From contig JALHTN010000149.1 in assembly GCA_022865865.1 (NCBI GenBank), positions 1 through 5,943 of the forward strand: a stretch of 5,943 bases of DNA. The letters run 5' to 3'. The notes below the pieces were generated by a model, which worked only from the letters and a program-made list of their open reading frames with translations, did not search any database and was not told the origin of the DNA. A program made the translations under genes and the position numbers. Of the stretch, positions 5,220-5,943 are shown in pieces (position 1 is the first letter of the stretch; every line of letters begins with the position of its first letter). The DNA is from Anaerolineales bacterium (GTDB taxonomy: Bacteria; Chloroflexota; Anaerolineae; Anaerolineales; UBA4823).

Positions 5220-5381
5220 ATGATGAATGATCAAAAGAAGCGGGCAACAATCATTTTTATGTTAATCCTATTTGGTGGGATCTTGCTTGGCTGCTCAACT
5301 ATAAAATCTGAGCAAAGTTCGATTATTGATTCAGAAATTGAGAAGAAAATAGAAGAAATAGTAGTCGGTGGAGAGTCATAA
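5220..5381 (+). CDS. Small predicted lipoprotein, about 53 aa
   Basis: From ATG 5220 (or the adjacent ATG 5223) the product reads MMNDQKKRATIIFMLILFGG, then ILLGC. It has a basic N-terminus, a hydrophobic core and a lipobox ending in Cys at residue 25: a bacterial lipoprotein signal peptide. Only about 28 residues remain after the Cys, with a charged, probably helical tail (IIDSEIEKKIEEIVVGGES). GGTGG at 5214-5218 sits four bases before ATG 5223 and supports that start. Reading from TTG 5163 would add 19 residues that do not look like a signal peptide. Function is unknown. It could be an anchored entry-type small lipoprotein or the 5' stump of a longer lipoprotein gene. The signal peptide is clear; whether the gene is active is not. 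Confidence 0.58.
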   Translation: MMNDQKKRATIIFMLILFGGILLGCSTIKSEQSSIIDSEIEKKIEEIVVGGES

Positions 5382-5591
5382 CTGCCTTCTTGATACTTAT
5401 GTTTCTTATCCTACGACGCGACCCAACTCTTTATAAGAAACAATTACTTCCTGATCTCATTATTCTGACTATTAGAAAGAACTGGCTGAATAATTGTTTA
5501 TCTCAATTTATAAAATTATAACTGATCGACTCTAGCACCAGAACAATCTGATTTGATATCAATATCTCGAATAGAATTCCCTCTCGTGGTA
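5382..5591. other. Intergenic stretch, no gene seen
   Basis: AT-rich sequence. A 40-codon frame (5399-5521) starts MFLILRRDPTLYKK but has no RBS and no recognisable motif. No repeats of note until copy C of the structured element. Confidence 0.35.
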
Positions 5592-5775
5592 GACACGTGG
5601 TTATAAATGATGTTGGTCAACATCTAAAGTGAACATGGGGGGGTCTTTACAATTGAATAGCCAATCCCTTGATGCCGGTGCCCTGGGGGTACCGGTCGGG
5701 CATCGGTGAGGAGGGTGTAGGAAGTCGTACTACTTTTCATTATTTACGTTTCACATCCTCCACAGTGTGGAGGAT
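5592..5775 (+). ncRNA. Structured repeat element, copy C
   Basis: It shares its first 25 bases (5592-5616) exactly with copy B. Hairpin 1 is GATGTT-GGTC-AACATC (5609-5624), all Watson-Crick. The box is AAAGTGAACATG-G7-TCTTT (about 5626-5648). Hairpin 2 is nested: GATGCC (5671-5676) with GGCATC (5699-5704), enclosing GGTGCCC (5677-5683) with GGGTACC (5687-5693). GGGTGTAGG-N3-TCGT (about 5713-5728) is shared with copy B. A final hairpin, ATCCTCCA / TGGAGGAT (5755-5775), closes the unit. Copy C is shorter than B between the box and hairpin 2. Confidence 0.58.
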
Positions 5776-5780
5776 TGGGT
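5755..5780 (+). terminator. Hairpin closing copy C, weak terminator
   Basis: ATCCTCCA (5755-5762) pairs with TGGAGGAT (5768-5775) around CAGTG, followed by TGGGTTGCT. The stem is good, but there is no proper T-run. Confidence 0.35.
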
Positions 5781-5943
5781 TGCTCACACTTGTGATGTGT
5801 CCTTTATGTAATAAATTGGATCAGGAATGAAAATACTTCTCATGAAGTTTATACTCCTCCCCACTAAGGTTACTTCTTCTATTGTTTCATTGATCAGATC
5901 AGGATTTTCAGTTCAGTTCATTTAAAAGAAACTGCATGCCTGA
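5781..5943. other. Right-hand flank, no gene seen
   Basis: It begins with a short palindrome, TCACA-CT-TGTGA (5784-5795). A 32-codon frame (5827-5925) starts MKILLMKFILL, but AGGA directly abuts its ATG and no family is recognisable. Otherwise featureless up to the window edge. Confidence 0.3.

Noticed and set aside
5399..5521. 40-codon plus-strand frame with a short hydrophobic start
   Set aside because: No RBS, no recognisable family, and AT-rich sequence of this kind yields such frames by chance.
1735..5775. The three dispersed elements as a CRISPR array or integron attC sites
   Set aside because: Spacing is irregular over kilobases, copies are diverged and long, no cas genes or integron integrase are present, and attC R-boxes are not seen.
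5827..5925. 32-codon plus-strand frame starting MKILLMKF
   Set aside because: AGGA directly abuts the ATG with no spacing, and the frame is too short to judge.

Overview
The window looks like a gene-poor accessory stretch of a bacterial chromosome. The GC-rich left end carries the C-terminus of a bacterial dynamin-like protein. The small membrane proteins and the PP_4765-type flavoprotein would suit a Chloroflexota (Anaerolineae-like) genome. That assignment rests on remembered family resemblance only and is an inference. Base composition falls from GC-rich at the left to AT-rich at the right, which suggests a mosaic origin.

Layout, left to right. Bases 1-393 (+) are the end of a dynamin-family gene, open through the left edge. 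Directly after its stop, in the same frame, is a decayed piece of a ClpB-type N-terminal domain (394-567). Two small stress-type membrane protein genes lie on the minus strand: a GlsB/YeaQ/YmgE homologue (1174-890), then a 56-codon Lmo0937-like gene (823-653). They probably form one transcript. An IS3-family transposase tail (about 1393-1613, minus) and an uncharacterised four-helix membrane protein (2359-1979, minus) follow. The only full-length enzyme gene is a flavoprotein of the HI0933/PP_4765 type (3600-4823, +). Its stop codon is followed at once by a frameshifted tyrosine-recombinase C-terminus (4824-5079). A small predicted lipoprotein gene (5220-5381, +) comes next.

The most unusual content is non-coding. 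Three diverged copies of one element sit on the plus strand at about 1735-1902, 2799-3017 and 5592-5775. Each has an A/T-rich lead, a 16-nt hairpin, a conserved AAGTGAAC-N4-GGGGGTCTT box, a second hairpin, and a different terminator-like hairpin. The first hairpin changes sequence between copies but keeps its pairing, including G-U wobbles. That pattern points to a structured RNA rather than a DNA site. I do not recognise it as a known RNA family.

Taken together, the window reads as a graveyard and landing area: three truncated foreign or duplicated genes (Clp_N, IS3 orfB, integrase), a few compact membrane or lipoprotein genes with good ribosome binding sites, one intact oxidoreductase, and a dispersed structured element. 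No defence or biosynthetic operon is visible.
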